From Physcousia sp015060555 (GTDB lineage: Bacteria; Bacteroidota; Bacteroidia; Bacteroidales; Bacteroidaceae), in the NCBI GenBank assembly GCA_015060555.1, contig SUYG01000032.1:1-64000 (forward strand): a DNA stretch of 64,000 bases. The letters are read 5' to 3'. The position numbers and the translations under genes are program-made. Under the pieces are notes generated by a model. That model was not told the origin of the DNA and made no database searches. It was given only the letters and a program-made list of their open reading frames with translations. Shown piece after piece: positions 25,858 to 34,593 of the stretch; the first letter of the stretch is position 1; each line of letters starts with the position of its first letter.

Positions 25858-27202
25858 CGTATTTATTGACCATATCTTCGTAGCCATTGGCGAGGCTGTC
25901 GAAGAGGTCAACGAGGCTCTTGAAGTTTTCTTCGCTGAAATAAGAGTCGTTAGTCATGTTATAGCGTGAACCGTCGGCAAAGACGATGACGGGCTCGATG
26001 TAGTACTTTTCGCCCGTGCTGTTGGCCACAGCCTCGAACTCCATAGCACCCTGCGGAACGTCTGTACCGTCGTAGTAGAACGCAGCTGCGAAGCAGTCGT
26101 TGGCTGTCTTGGCATAGTTCCTGACGGCCTCGGCATTGCGCTTGTTGTCCTCTGCATTCTCAAAGGCATCGGCGAGCGCACGGGCATCTGTGCAATAGCC
26201 CTTCACCTGCAGACGGCCCATGATGTCGCAAGAGACACCAGTGACCTTGCCGCCGAACTTCTGGACATTCTCCTCAAACGCATCCATATCCGTGTCCTCA
26301 CTCCATACAAGATTAGAGCCGGAGTAATTCGCATTGCCCTGGGTCTCAAAGTTGAGCAACGAGCGACCGCCCTTGGAGACGGTGAACTTGGCATAGAGAC
26401 CTCCAGCAGTGTTGGCCTTGGCCGCAATGCGCTGGCAATTGATGTCATAGCCTGCGAGCTGAGCTCTCACGGCGACGACGGCGCCATCCTTGCTGAGGTC
26501 GAAGTTCTCGCCAGATACGGACCTGAGGTCGGTGGTGACGGTGACGGTGACGAGGGCCTGGTTGCCGCGCGTGAGCGTGATGGTGATAATCTCAGGAATC
26601 ACGGCATAAGCCTCATCCATCTCGTAGAGACCCCAATAACTGCTGTAGTCCTCGTCCATCTCGATTTCACCGATATAGACCTTCTTGACGGCTCCGCTGG
26701 TGGTCAGTCGGGCGACGACCTGCTGTCCGTTCTGATCCGTGCAGGTGGCCTGCAGGTCATTAGCTTCTTCCACCACCCATTTGCTCCCATTGTAGGTCAA
26801 ATGACCACGGAACTTACTCAGCTCATAGATGCGGCGGGTGTACTTGTAGGTGGCATAGTCCGTGGCATCCCCAGTCCATGTTGATTCAATCAGCGATTTG
26901 AAGCAGCGGTCTGCCCAGTTCTCCACGTCTTCAACCTGGTAGTCAGTGCTGCAATAGTTGTTTTTGATGTGAGTAGCCAGCTGATCCAGCTCATTGAAGT
27001 CAGAGGCCGGAATAGCGTTGATGAAGTCCTTGCCGATCTGGCTCAGGCGCTCTTTGTTCTCTTCGGGTGTCAGGGCGCCAGCAGGTAAGCCGCCGTCTTC
27101 GCCGCCATCCTCTTCATCGCCCTTGGAATCTGAGCAAGCGGAAAATGTACTTGTGAGAGCCAATGCCAGCAGGGGCATGGCCAGCCATTTCAAAGTTTTC
27201 AT
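25850..27202 (-). CDS. Uncharacterised Bacteroidales lipoprotein
   Basis: A 450-residue lipoprotein: signal peptide MKTLKWLAMPLLALALTST, lipobox FSAC, then a stretch of Asp/Glu/Gly (SKGDEEDGGEDGG) as a flexible tether. The mature part is mixed alpha/beta with no family that I recognise. The Asn/Tyr-rich C-terminus (YYIEPVIVFADGSRYNMTNDSYF) has no catalytic pattern. It is the first gene of the lipoprotein/TonB receptor/DUF4249 operon and follows a TAnnTTTG promoter. That position suggests a surface-exposed accessory for the receptor's ligand, but this is inference from context. Confidence 0.75.
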   Translation of the reverse strand: MKTLKWLAMPLLALALTSTFSACSDSKGDEEDGGEDGGLPAGALTPEENKERLSQIGKDFINAIPASDFNELDQLATHIKNNYCSTDYQVEDVENWADRCFKSLIESTWTGDATDYATYKYTRRIYELSKFRGHLTYNGSKWVVEEANDLQATCTDQNGQQVVARLTTSGAVKKVYIGEIEMDEDYSSYWGLYEMDEAYAVIPEIITITLTRGNQALVTVTVTTDLRSVSGENFDLSKDGAVVAVRAQLAGYDINCQRIAAKANTAGGLYAKFTVSKGGRSLLNFETQGNANYSGSNLVWSEDTDMDAFEENVQKFGGKVTGVSCDIMGRLQVKGYCTDARALADAFENAEDNKRNAEAVRNYAKTANDCFAAAFYYDGTDVPQGAMEFEAVANSTGEKYYIEPVIVFADGSRYNMTNDSYFSEENFKSLVDLFDSLANGYEDMVNKYDE

Positions 27203-27256
27203 AGTTTCGTTAATTTTAATGTGTTAAGAGTTGATGTTTGTGAATCTTATTCGGGA

Positions 27257-27264
27257 CAAAAGTA
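27257..27264 (-). promoter_or_regulatory. -7 promoter box for the TonB-receptor operon
   Basis: TACTTTTG on the minus strand, 54 bases before the lipoprotein ATG. The divergent gene at 27370 shares this intergenic region. Confidence 0.6.
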
Positions 27265-27369
27265 CAACACAATCGCTATGAAACACCCTTTTGCATAGTT
27301 AATAAACGTTAACACTGTAACTTTTGGGCTGCTGAAACGTCTTACACTTAGAATCACATAGCAAACAAT

Positions 27370-27828
27370 ATGGATTATAAGTACATAGAACAGCTCGTTG
27401 ACTGCTATTTCGAGGGTGAGACGACACTCGAAGAGGAGCAGATTCTGCGCAAGTTCTTCGCACAAGAGGAACTGCCCGAGCATTTGCGTCAGTGGCAGCC
27501 GCTGTTCCGTGAACAGTATGCCTTGTCGGAAGCACATCTCGATGCATCATTCGATGAGCGCATCCTGGCCCTCACAGGTGAGTACCATGTGAAGGCTCAG
27601 CCCATCCCGCTGCGCGTGCGACTGCGTCCCCTCTTCCGCGTGGCTGCCTTCCTGGCTTTTGCCATCGTCATCGGCACAGCAGTGGAATATTCCACGAATC
27701 CATCGATGGAAGCGCCCGCCGGGCAGGTGGCTGTGCAGGAGCAGGACGAGCTGAACGCCGATGAGGCTACGCCGCTGGACATCCGCTCGGCCGAGCTGAT
27801 GGACACCGACACGCTGAAACTACAATGA
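27370..27828 (+). CDS. Small single-pass membrane protein, putative anti-sigma factor
   Basis: A 152-residue protein with an acidic N-terminal helical domain (DYKYIEQLVDCYFEGETTLEEEQILRKFF), one predicted TM segment at about residues 90-107 (VAAFLAFAIVIGTAVEY) and a short periplasmic tail. In Bacteroidales, proteins of this build are often found next to ECF sigma genes and are treated as anti-sigma-like. Here the only sigma gene is 4.4 kb away, beyond the TonB-receptor operon from which this gene diverges. The link to the sigma factor is therefore inference. A hairpin terminator follows at 27875. Confidence 0.6.
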   Translation: MDYKYIEQLVDCYFEGETTLEEEQILRKFFAQEELPEHLRQWQPLFREQYALSEAHLDASFDERILALTGEYHVKAQPIPLRVRLRPLFRVAAFLAFAIVIGTAVEYSTNPSMEAPAGQVAVQEQDELNADEATPLDIRSAELMDTDTLKLQ

Positions 27829-27874
27829 TCATTTTTGCTTTTTCTATTCTATAAAACAGTTAGTGCAAAGATTT

Positions 27875-27900
27875 GAGGCGGCCGTGAGGTCGCCTCTTTC
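27875..27900 (+). terminator. Terminator after putative anti-sigma gene
   Basis: GAGGCGGCC and GGTCGCCTC pair (one G-U) around a GTGA loop and are followed by TTTC. Confidence 0.65.
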
Positions 27901-27933
27901 GATGCTTGCAAAAACGGTATTGCTGTTTAGGCC

Positions 27934-29016
27934 CTAATGAAGTCTCTTCACCAAGCGCGAGGCAGCCCACAGGGCGAGGGGGGCGCTGATGAGGCCTGCA
28001 ATGGCATCCACAAGATAGTGGGCCTGAATATAGACCGTGGCGCAGCAGAGCAGCGTCCACAGGGGGACGAGCACGAAGAGGAGCTTGGGCGCATGGCGGC
28101 GTGCCAAGAGCAGCAGCAGCGTGGAGATACCAATGTGGCTGCTGGGGAAAGCGGCTGTGGGACGCTCGCCCGCCTCATGAGCCATCGCCACCAAGCGGCT
28201 GAAGAGGCCGTCGGCCCAGCCCGGAGGCGGCAGCATCTCGGTGTGGCTGCTGAAGTAGGTGCCGAGAGACGGGAAATGCTCCTGCTGAATCTCAGCGATG
28301 CCTACGGCCTGGAAGTAGAACTGAGGACCTACCACGGGCAGGAAGATGTAAATGACATAATAGAGGAAGAAAGCCGTGAGGATGGTGGCAGCGACGGAGA
28401 TAAAGAGGGACGAGGGACGAATGACGAATGACGAATGACGAGGGACGAATGACGAATGACGAGGGTCGAATGAGGAATGACGAGGGTCGAATGACGAATG
28501 ACACCATTCCTTGATGAAGATGGTGACGAGTAGGAGACCTATCATGGGGAAATAGCTCCAGTAGCCCAAATTGAAAGCCTCGCTCCAAAAGGCGCTGGGC
28601 AAGGCCTGAGAGAACTCCAAGGAGGGCTGGCAGCCAAACAGCGACTGGTCGGCAGCAGCGAAGAGATGGTCCAGGTTGTTGAACGAGCGGTTGAACTCGT
28701 AGGTGTCGGGGTACCACACCGCCAGCCACGCCATCTGCGCTGAAACACGGATGAAGGTGAAAATGGATGAGTGAAGGCCCACTCCCACCCTCTCCCTGTC
28801 AGGGGAGGCGAAAAATCTTGCCGTGAAGCGCTGGGCGAAGGCAAGGCACAAGGTCATCGCAAGCCACTCGACGCGCATCACCGCCATGCCGACGGGATCT
28901 ACCAGTCGCGGCATCATGATGAGCATCAGCACGCAGGTCAGTGCACAATAGACCGCCGCCACCTTCTCAACAGCCAAAAAAGATATTACCTTATTTTTCA
29001 CTTTTAACTTTCTCAC
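27934..29016 (-). CDS. PAP2 superfamily membrane phosphatase
   Basis: A 360-residue polytopic membrane protein with the PAP2 (type 2 phosphatidic acid phosphatase) signature GERPTAAFPSSHIGIS and the third motif AHYLVDAIAG. The layout resembles Aur1/lipid phosphatase-phosphotransferases. The substrate is probably a lipid phosphate but cannot be assigned. Two repeat-derived segments are present. SPDRERVGVG (28775-28808) comes from a GC-rich repeat. A loop containing HSSFDPRHSSFDPRHSSFV (28416-28503) is made by about eight GACGAATGAC-type units between two TM helices. The N-terminus (RKLKVKNK) is also read from a TTTTCACTTTT repeat. The gene follows the epimerase after 10 bases, so the two are an operon. 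Confidence 0.85.
   Translation of the reverse strand: MRKLKVKNKVISFLAVEKVAAVYCALTCVLMLIMMPRLVDPVGMAVMRVEWLAMTLCLAFAQRFTARFFASPDRERVGVGLHSSIFTFIRVSAQMAWLAVWYPDTYEFNRSFNNLDHLFAAADQSLFGCQPSLEFSQALPSAFWSEAFNLGYWSYFPMIGLLLVTIFIKEWCHSSFDPRHSSFDPRHSSFVPRHSSFVIRPSSLFISVAATILTAFFLYYVIYIFLPVVGPQFYFQAVGIAEIQQEHFPSLGTYFSSHTEMLPPPGWADGLFSRLVAMAHEAGERPTAAFPSSHIGISTLLLLLARRHAPKLLFVLVPLWTLLCCATVYIQAHYLVDAIAGLISAPLALWAASRLVKRLH
28416..28503. repeat. GACGAATGAC tandem repeat inside the PAP2 gene
   Basis: About eight imperfect units of GACGAATGAC/GAGGGACGAA occur in succession and are translated in frame. This is not a CRISPR array: the units are adjacent and there are no spacers. Confidence 0.85.
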
Positions 29017-29026
29017 TTTTCACTCT

Positions 29027-30085
29027 TCACAGCCATCCCGCTTGTTTATACCATTTCACACTCTCGCGCACGCCGTCCTCGAGGTTCCAACGGGGTTCAT
29101 AGCCCAACTCGCGACGGGCAGGCTCGATGTCGCAGTTCCAATTGCGTTGCGCCAGAATGTGATATTTGTCCATATTCAGCGTCGTGAGCTTGCCCATCCA
29201 GCGGCAGACGGTGCCGTTGACGGTGCAGATGAGGCGCAGGAACCAGAGGGGAGCCTTGATATGCAGCACGAAGCGCGTACCAATCTCCTTCTGCAGCAAG
29301 TCGCTGAAGGCGCGGCTGTTGTAGCTGTTGCCGTCGGAGAGGAAATAGGCGTGGTGCAGGACATCACACTCGGGGCGCTCGCAAGCCAGGAAGGCGGCCT
29401 GCACGACATCCATCATATAGACGAAGGTGATTTCCTGAGGCTGGTAGCCCACGGCGAAGTCCACATGCTGCTGGATGCTCTGCGCCATCAGGAAGTAATC
29501 GCGCTCACGCGGACCATAGACACCCGTGGGGCGCAGGATGACCCAGGGCACATCCGCCTGCGCGCGCAACCAGTTCTCTGCCGCCAGCTTGCTCTCGCCA
29601 TAGGCGGTGTTGGGGCGTGGCACATCGTCGTTGGTGATAGGAGGATAGAGCGTTGGCTGACCACTCTCCCCCCTGGAGAGGAGCGGGGATGGAGTCTCCT
29701 TGATAGCCCCGAAAATGCTCAGCGAGCTCACAAAGACAAAGCGCTGCGGCATCATGTCGCAAGCGCGCAGGGCACTGACAAGATTCTTTGTGCCCTCGGT
29801 GTTCGTGCGGAAGAAGCCCTCGCGCTTCAGCGATTTCGTGGCGCCGGCAGCGTGGATGACATAATCCCACGTGCCACCCATCTCTGCCTTGTAGGCCTTG
29901 AGTTGCTCCTGCAACCGTCCGGGATTGCCCAAGTCGAGTTCGGCAAAACGGATGCGCTCGTCCGTCAGGTACTGTTTGCTGCTGCTGTGGCGCATGCCAG
30001 CCCACATCTCGTGGCCTCGCTCAAGGCCTTCGCTGATCATGAAGCTACCGATGAAGCCCGAGGCTCCTGTCACAAGAATTTTCAT
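29027..30085 (-). CDS. NAD-dependent epimerase/dehydratase family protein
   Basis: An extended short-chain dehydrogenase. The start at 30085 (MKILVTGASGFIG) places the NAD-binding GxxGxxG at the N-terminus. The catalytic Tyr/Lys motif is YGESK, with an upstream VFVSSLSIFG Ser. The about 350-residue length is normal. Substrate could be a sugar nucleotide or a sterol/isoprenoid-like alcohol and is not assigned. An insertion TPSPLLSRGESGQP (29662-29696) lies between FGAIKE and PPITNDD and is encoded by a GC-rich repeat of the kind also seen in argB and ribF. It begins a two-gene operon with the PAP2 phosphatase, which hints at lipid or envelope metabolism. Confidence 0.88.
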   Translation of the reverse strand: MKILVTGASGFIGSFMISEGLERGHEMWAGMRHSSSKQYLTDERIRFAELDLGNPGRLQEQLKAYKAEMGGTWDYVIHAAGATKSLKREGFFRTNTEGTKNLVSALRACDMMPQRFVFVSSLSIFGAIKETPSPLLSRGESGQPTLYPPITNDDVPRPNTAYGESKLAAENWLRAQADVPWVILRPTGVYGPRERDYFLMAQSIQQHVDFAVGYQPQEITFVYMMDVVQAAFLACERPECDVLHHAYFLSDGNSYNSRAFSDLLQKEIGTRFVLHIKAPLWFLRLICTVNGTVCRWMGKLTTLNMDKYHILAQRNWNCDIEPARRELGYEPRWNLEDGVRESVKWYKQAGWL

Positions 30086-30106
30086 AATGGATGACGTATT
30101 TGGTCG

Positions 30107-30114
30107 CAAAAGTA
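30107..30114 (-). promoter_or_regulatory. -7 promoter box for the epimerase-PAP2 operon
   Basis: TACTTTTG on the minus strand, 21 bases before the ATG at 30085. Confidence 0.6.
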
Positions 30115-30209
30115 CGTTAAATTGGTTAAATGGGCAAAAAAATCAAGCGCAGATGCACACTCTCTCGTTTTTTTTGCGTTAATTTGCAACAAACTAATCG
30201 ATTTTCACC

Positions 30210-32471
30210 ATGGCAAAAGGCAAGAACAAACAGGGTGGACGCCCCCACCGTCTGAACAAAGCACAGCTCACCGACCAGGTCATGAACCTCTTCCAGAGCC
30301 GTGCCGGAGAAGTGATAGACATCAAGACCATCTTCCGCGAGCTGCACCTGAACACACATCCGGCCAAGCTACTGTGCATGGACGTGCTGGACGACCTCCT
30401 CATGGACGACTACATCATCGAACAGGCCCAGATGCGCTACACGCTGGCCTCGAAATCCACGGTCATGGAAGGCACCTTCAAGCGCAAACACAACGGCAAG
30501 AACACCTTCCTGCCCGACGACGGCGGCGAACCCATACTGGTGGCCGAGCGCAACTCGCTGCACGCCATGGACGGCGACCGCGTGAAGATACAGATGATGG
30601 CACGCCGGCGCGGTCATGTCCGCGAGGCGCAGGTGACAGCCATCCTCAAGCGCGCCGACAAGAGCTTCGTGGGCAAGCTGAGCGTGCGCAAGGACTTCGC
30701 CTTCCTGCTCACCGAGGACCGCACTCTCTCCAACGACATCTTCATCCCCAAGAACCAACTCAAGGGTGGCAAAGACGGCGACAAGGTCATCGTGAAAATC
30801 ATGGAGTGGCCCGAAGGCTCGAAGAATCCCATCGGCAAGGTCATGGAAGTGCTGGGCAAGTCGGGCGAGAACGAGACGGAGATGCACGCCATCCTGGCGG
30901 AGTTCGGCCTCCCCTACACCTACCCCAAGGCCGTGGAGGATGCTGCCAAGCAGATCGACGCCACCATCACGCCGCAGGACTATGCAGAGCGCGAGGACTT
31001 CCGCGACCGCGTGACTTTCACCATCGACCCACGCGATGCCAAGGACTTCGACGATGCCCTCTCCTTTAAAGAAATCGTAAATTGTAAATCGTCAAATTGT
31101 AAAATGTTTGAGGTTGGCGTACACATCGCCGACGTCTCGCACTACGTCACTGAAGGCAGCCTCATCGACAAGGAAGCTGTCAAGCGAGGCACCAGCGTCT
31201 ATCTCGTGGATCGCACAATTCCGATGCTGCCCGAGCGCCTCTGCAACTTCATCTGCTCCCTGCGACCCGACGAGGAGAAGCTGTGCTACAGCGTCATCTT
31301 CCAGATCAACGAGAAGGCGGAGGTGAAGAAATGGCACCTGGCACACACCGTTATCAAGAGCGACCGTCGATTCACCTACGAGGAGGTGCAGGCGCTCCTG
31401 GAAGAGCGCGGCGAGGCCAGCGAAGAGGACTACAAGCTGCCGGGCGACCACGCGCCGCTACCCGGTGCTGAATTCGAGGGCGACAAGGCCCATGGCCTGC
31501 GTCCCACGGCAGACTTCGCCAACGAGCTCATCACGCTGAACCGTCTGGCGAAGATTCTGCGACAGCGACGCTTTGCAGCAGGGGCCGTGGACTTCGAGCG
31601 CCCCGAGGTGCGCTTTGACATCGACGAAAAAGGCCATCCCATCGGCACATACTACAAGGTGGCGAAAGATGCCAACAAGCTCATCGAGGAATTCATGCTG
31701 CTGGCCAACCGCACGGTGGCCGAGAGCGTAGGGCGCGTGCCAAAGGGCAAGAAAGCCAAGGTGCTGCCCTACCGCATTCACGAGGAACCCGACCAGGACA
31801 AACTCATGAACCTCTCGCAGTTCGTGACCAAGTTCGGGCATAAGCTGAAGACCACAGGTTCGAAGCAGGAAATCAGCAAGAACCTAAACAAGCTACTGCA
31901 CGAGGTGCAAGGGCAGCGAGAGGCCAACCTCGTGGAGATGGTGGCGCTGCGGGCGATGATGAAAGCGCGCTACTCCACCGTCAACATCGGCCACTACGGC
32001 CTCGCCTTCAACTACTACACCCATTTCACCTCGCCCATACGCCGCTATCCGGATCTGATGGTACACCGCCTGCTCACACGCTACGCCGAGGGCGGGCGCT
32101 CGGCCAATCAGGAGAAGTACGAGGCGCTGTGCGAGCAGAGCAGCGACATGGAGCAGACGGCAGCCCTCGCCGAGCGTGCCAGCATCAAATACAAGCAAGT
32201 GGAGTTCATGGCCGATAAGATCGGACAGGAGTTCGACGGTGTCATCTCGGGCATCACAGAATTCGGCCTCTACGTGGAGCTCAACGACTCCAAGTGCGAA
32301 GGCATGGTGCCGCTGCGTGATCTCGACGATGACTACTACGACTTCGACGAGCGCAACTACACGCTGGTAGGCCGTCGCACACACCACCGCTACACACTGG
32401 GCGACCCGGTGCGTGTGATGGTGTCACGAGCCAATCTCGACAAGAAACAGCTGGACTTCGCCCTCGTGTAA
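30210..32471 (+). CDS. rnr: Ribonuclease R
   Basis: A processive 3'-5' exoribonuclease of the RNB family that degrades structured RNA. The N-terminus has a winged-helix-like region and cold-shock domains (GKLSVRKDFAFLL). The RNB active site is DPRDAKDFDDALS, and HFTSPIRRYPDLMVHR follows. A C-terminal S1 domain begins at GVISGITEFGLYVEL. The catalytic block is interrupted directly after DDALSF by KEIVNCKSSNCKM (31070-31107). This is encoded by repeats of TCGTAAATTGTAAA, the same sequence seen between genes at 9.9 and 12.3 kb. The insert keeps frame and precedes FEVGVHIADVSHYV. The length (753 aa) fits an otherwise intact enzyme. It ends one base before the convergent ctpA stop. Confidence 0.95.
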   Translation: MAKGKNKQGGRPHRLNKAQLTDQVMNLFQSRAGEVIDIKTIFRELHLNTHPAKLLCMDVLDDLLMDDYIIEQAQMRYTLASKSTVMEGTFKRKHNGKNTFLPDDGGEPILVAERNSLHAMDGDRVKIQMMARRRGHVREAQVTAILKRADKSFVGKLSVRKDFAFLLTEDRTLSNDIFIPKNQLKGGKDGDKVIVKIMEWPEGSKNPIGKVMEVLGKSGENETEMHAILAEFGLPYTYPKAVEDAAKQIDATITPQDYAEREDFRDRVTFTIDPRDAKDFDDALSFKEIVNCKSSNCKMFEVGVHIADVSHYVTEGSLIDKEAVKRGTSVYLVDRTIPMLPERLCNFICSLRPDEEKLCYSVIFQINEKAEVKKWHLAHTVIKSDRRFTYEEVQALLEERGEASEEDYKLPGDHAPLPGAEFEGDKAHGLRPTADFANELITLNRLAKILRQRRFAAGAVDFERPEVRFDIDEKGHPIGTYYKVAKDANKLIEEFMLLANRTVAESVGRVPKGKKAKVLPYRIHEEPDQDKLMNLSQFVTKFGHKLKTTGSKQEISKNLNKLLHEVQGQREANLVEMVALRAMMKARYSTVNIGHYGLAFNYYTHFTSPIRRYPDLMVHRLLTRYAEGGRSANQEKYEALCEQSSDMEQTAALAERASIKYKQVEFMADKIGQEFDGVISGITEFGLYVELNDSKCEGMVPLRDLDDDYYDFDERNYTLVGRRTHHRYTLGDPVRVMVSRANLDKKQLDFALV
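31070..31107. repeat. AAATTGTAAA-type repeat inside rnr
   Basis: GAAATCGTAAATTGTAAATC and a further unit occur in frame within the catalytic domain of RNase R. They match the intergenic family at 9885-9972 and 12307-12468. Confidence 0.8.
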
Positions 32472-32472
32472 A

Positions 32473-34137
32473 CTACTGCTGCAGCACTTCCAGCGCCTTC
32501 AGCACCACGGGGTCGTCGGCATAGATGATCTGGAAGTACTCGCTGAAGTCCCACAGATCGCGCGCCACCAGCCCCTTCAGGATGAGGCGCATATTCTCCA
32601 TCGTCTTTTCAAGTTCCGCATCGTCGCGGGCCTTTAGGCTGTCCTTCTTGGCAGCCTCAGCCAGCACCTCGTCGATCACCTTCTGCGGAACCTGGAACTT
32701 CGCACGGAAGGTTTCGAAGTCGGGGTACTCCTTCTTCAGCGCCTTGCGGTTCTTGTCCATATAGCGCAGGTTGGCGTTGTTGATGTAGCTGCGGGCGCTG
32801 AGTTCACGATAGAGACGCGCGTAGCGCGTGGTGTCCAAAGGCACAAAGATGTCTGGCATAATGCCGCCACCGCCATAGACAGTGCGCCCTTCCTTCAAGG
32901 TCTTGTAGCGCAGGGAGTCGGGGAAGTGGATGCTGTCAGCGTTGGTGAGCTCACCACGGTTGTAGCGGTCGATGACATCGCGGGCATAGGTCTTGGCATC
33001 ACCCTTCTCGTAGGGACGCTGGATGCAGCGGCCGGAGGGCGTATAGTAGCGAGCGATGGTCAGGCGGATCATGCTGCCGTCGTTTAGCTCAATAGGACGC
33101 TGCACGAGGCCCTTGCCGAAGGTGCGACGGCCGATGATGGTGCCGCGGTCATGGTCCTGGATGGCACCGGAGAGAATCTCCGAGGCCGAGGCGGAGTACT
33201 CGTCCACGAGCACCACCAGGCGTCCTTCGGTGAAGAGGCCGCCACCACGAGCGCGGTAGTCGCCCAAGCTGACATTGCCGCGGCCGCGTGTATAGACGAT
33301 AAGATCATCCCTCTGCAAGAACTCGCTGGCAATCTCTGCGGCAGCGCCCAGATAGCCGCCACCGTTGCCCTGCAGGTCGATGATGAGCGACTGCATCCCC
33401 TGCTTGCGAAGATCCTTGAGCGCCTTGACAACCTCATCGTGCGTCGTAGCCGAGAAGTTGCTGAAGCGGATGAGACCGATGCCGGGGGCTGCCATGTAGG
33501 CGGCATCCAAGGAGGTGACGGGGATCACGTCGCGCGTGACAATGAAGGTGAGGACGTCGCTGATGCCACGTCGTACCACACCCAACTTGACTTTCGTGTC
33601 ACGAGGACCACGCAGACGTGCCATAATTTTCTCACGGCTCATCTTCACGCCAGCGATGGCGGTGTCATTGACGCTGATGATGCGGTCGCCAGCAAGAATG
33701 CCCACCTTTTCCGACGGGCCTTTCGCCACGGGCTGAATGACCACCAGCGTGTCCTCCAGCATGTTGAACTGCACGCCGATACCTTCGAAGTTTCCTTGCA
33801 GCGGCTCAGTCAACTGCTTCGTGTCCTTGGCATTGGTGTAGGTGGAGTGTGGGTCGAGCTTCGAAAGCATCCCCGTGATAGCATCCTCTACCTGACGGTC
33901 GATGTTCACGGTATCGACATACAGTTGGTTGATCATCACCGTGGACTGGATGAGCTTGCGCATCGCCAACTCACGTGGGTCGGATTCCTGCGCCCATGCG
34001 GGCATTGAAATGATAAATAATAAATGATAAATAATAAATGATAATTTAAGCCAATAGGGCTTATGGGCCTTATTGAGCTTATTGGGTATGTTAGGTATAT
34101 TAGGCATATAGGACTTATGGGAATTATTATTTATCAT
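32473..34137 (-). CDS. S41 family C-terminal processing protease
   Basis: A periplasmic serine protease of the CtpA/tail-specific family. After the signal peptide come an N-terminal helical region, a PDZ domain (about residues 90-175, GIGVQFNMLEDTLVVIQPVAKGP) and the S41 catalytic domain. Its Ser/Lys dyad is in EYSASASEILSGAIQD and GRRTFGKGLVQRP. The first 48 residues are unusual. NIPNIPNKLNKAHKPYWLKL and the hydrophobic LSFIIYHLLFIISMPAWAQ are read from TTAGGTATAT-type and AATAATAAATGATAA repeats, so the signal peptide itself is repeat-made. It follows coaD by 3 bases and parE before that, forming a minus-strand operon. Confidence 0.93.
   Translation of the reverse strand: MINNNSHKSYMPNIPNIPNKLNKAHKPYWLKLSFIIYHLLFIISMPAWAQESDPRELAMRKLIQSTVMINQLYVDTVNIDRQVEDAITGMLSKLDPHSTYTNAKDTKQLTEPLQGNFEGIGVQFNMLEDTLVVIQPVAKGPSEKVGILAGDRIISVNDTAIAGVKMSREKIMARLRGPRDTKVKLGVVRRGISDVLTFIVTRDVIPVTSLDAAYMAAPGIGLIRFSNFSATTHDEVVKALKDLRKQGMQSLIIDLQGNGGGYLGAAAEIASEFLQRDDLIVYTRGRGNVSLGDYRARGGGLFTEGRLVVLVDEYSASASEILSGAIQDHDRGTIIGRRTFGKGLVQRPIELNDGSMIRLTIARYYTPSGRCIQRPYEKGDAKTYARDVIDRYNRGELTNADSIHFPDSLRYKTLKEGRTVYGGGGIMPDIFVPLDTTRYARLYRELSARSYINNANLRYMDKNRKALKKEYPDFETFRAKFQVPQKVIDEVLAEAAKKDSLKARDDAELEKTMENMRLILKGLVARDLWDFSEYFQIIYADDPVVLKALEVLQQ
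34006..34046. repeat. AATAAATGATAA repeat forming the protease signal peptide
   Basis: Tandem AAATAATAAATGATAA units encode LSFIIYHLLFIIS on the minus strand. A related copy covers 34128-34152 at the coaD 3' end. Confidence 0.75.
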
Positions 34138-34140
34138 TTA

Positions 34141-34593
34141 TTATTTATTATCTCTAATAGGTAAGAACTCACTGACATCCTTGCCGAAGTGGGCGAGTTC
34201 GCGGACAAGGGAGCTGGAGATGGCAGCGAGCGTCGGTTCGGCAAAGAGGCACACCGTGTCGATGCCTGTGAGCTGGCGGTTGACGTCAGCCATCTGCATC
34301 TCATACTCGAAATCCTTCATCGTTCGCACGCCGCGCAGGATGGCCTGGGCTCCGATGGAACAGGCGAAATCTGCCGTCAAGCCCGTGTAGCTCTCTACGC
34401 GCACACGCACGTTATCCTTATATATATTCTGAATGCTCGCCACACGCGCCTCCACGGAATGGTTGTCGGCTTTCTCCTCGTTGATGCCAACGGCAATCAC
34501 CACTTCATCGAAGAGCTGCAAAGCACGCTCAACGAGATTGGCGTGCCCGCGGGTGAACGGGTTGAAACTCCCTGGAAACAATACGGTCTTCAT
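34141..34593 (-). CDS. coaD: Phosphopantetheine adenylyltransferase
   Basis: Transfers AMP to 4'-phosphopantetheine, the penultimate step of coenzyme A synthesis. The 150-residue nucleotidyltransferase has the N-terminal FPGSFNPFTRGHANLV (T/HxGH motif), YTGLTADFA and ILRGVRTMKDFEYEMQMA. The ISSSLVRELAHFGKDVSEFL block closes the site. Its start overlaps the parE stop by 4 bases (ATGA), and ctpA begins 3 bases after its stop. Confidence 0.96.
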   Translation of the reverse strand: MKTVLFPGSFNPFTRGHANLVERALQLFDEVVIAVGINEEKADNHSVEARVASIQNIYKDNVRVRVESYTGLTADFACSIGAQAILRGVRTMKDFEYEMQMADVNRQLTGIDTVCLFAEPTLAAISSSLVRELAHFGKDVSEFLPIRDNK

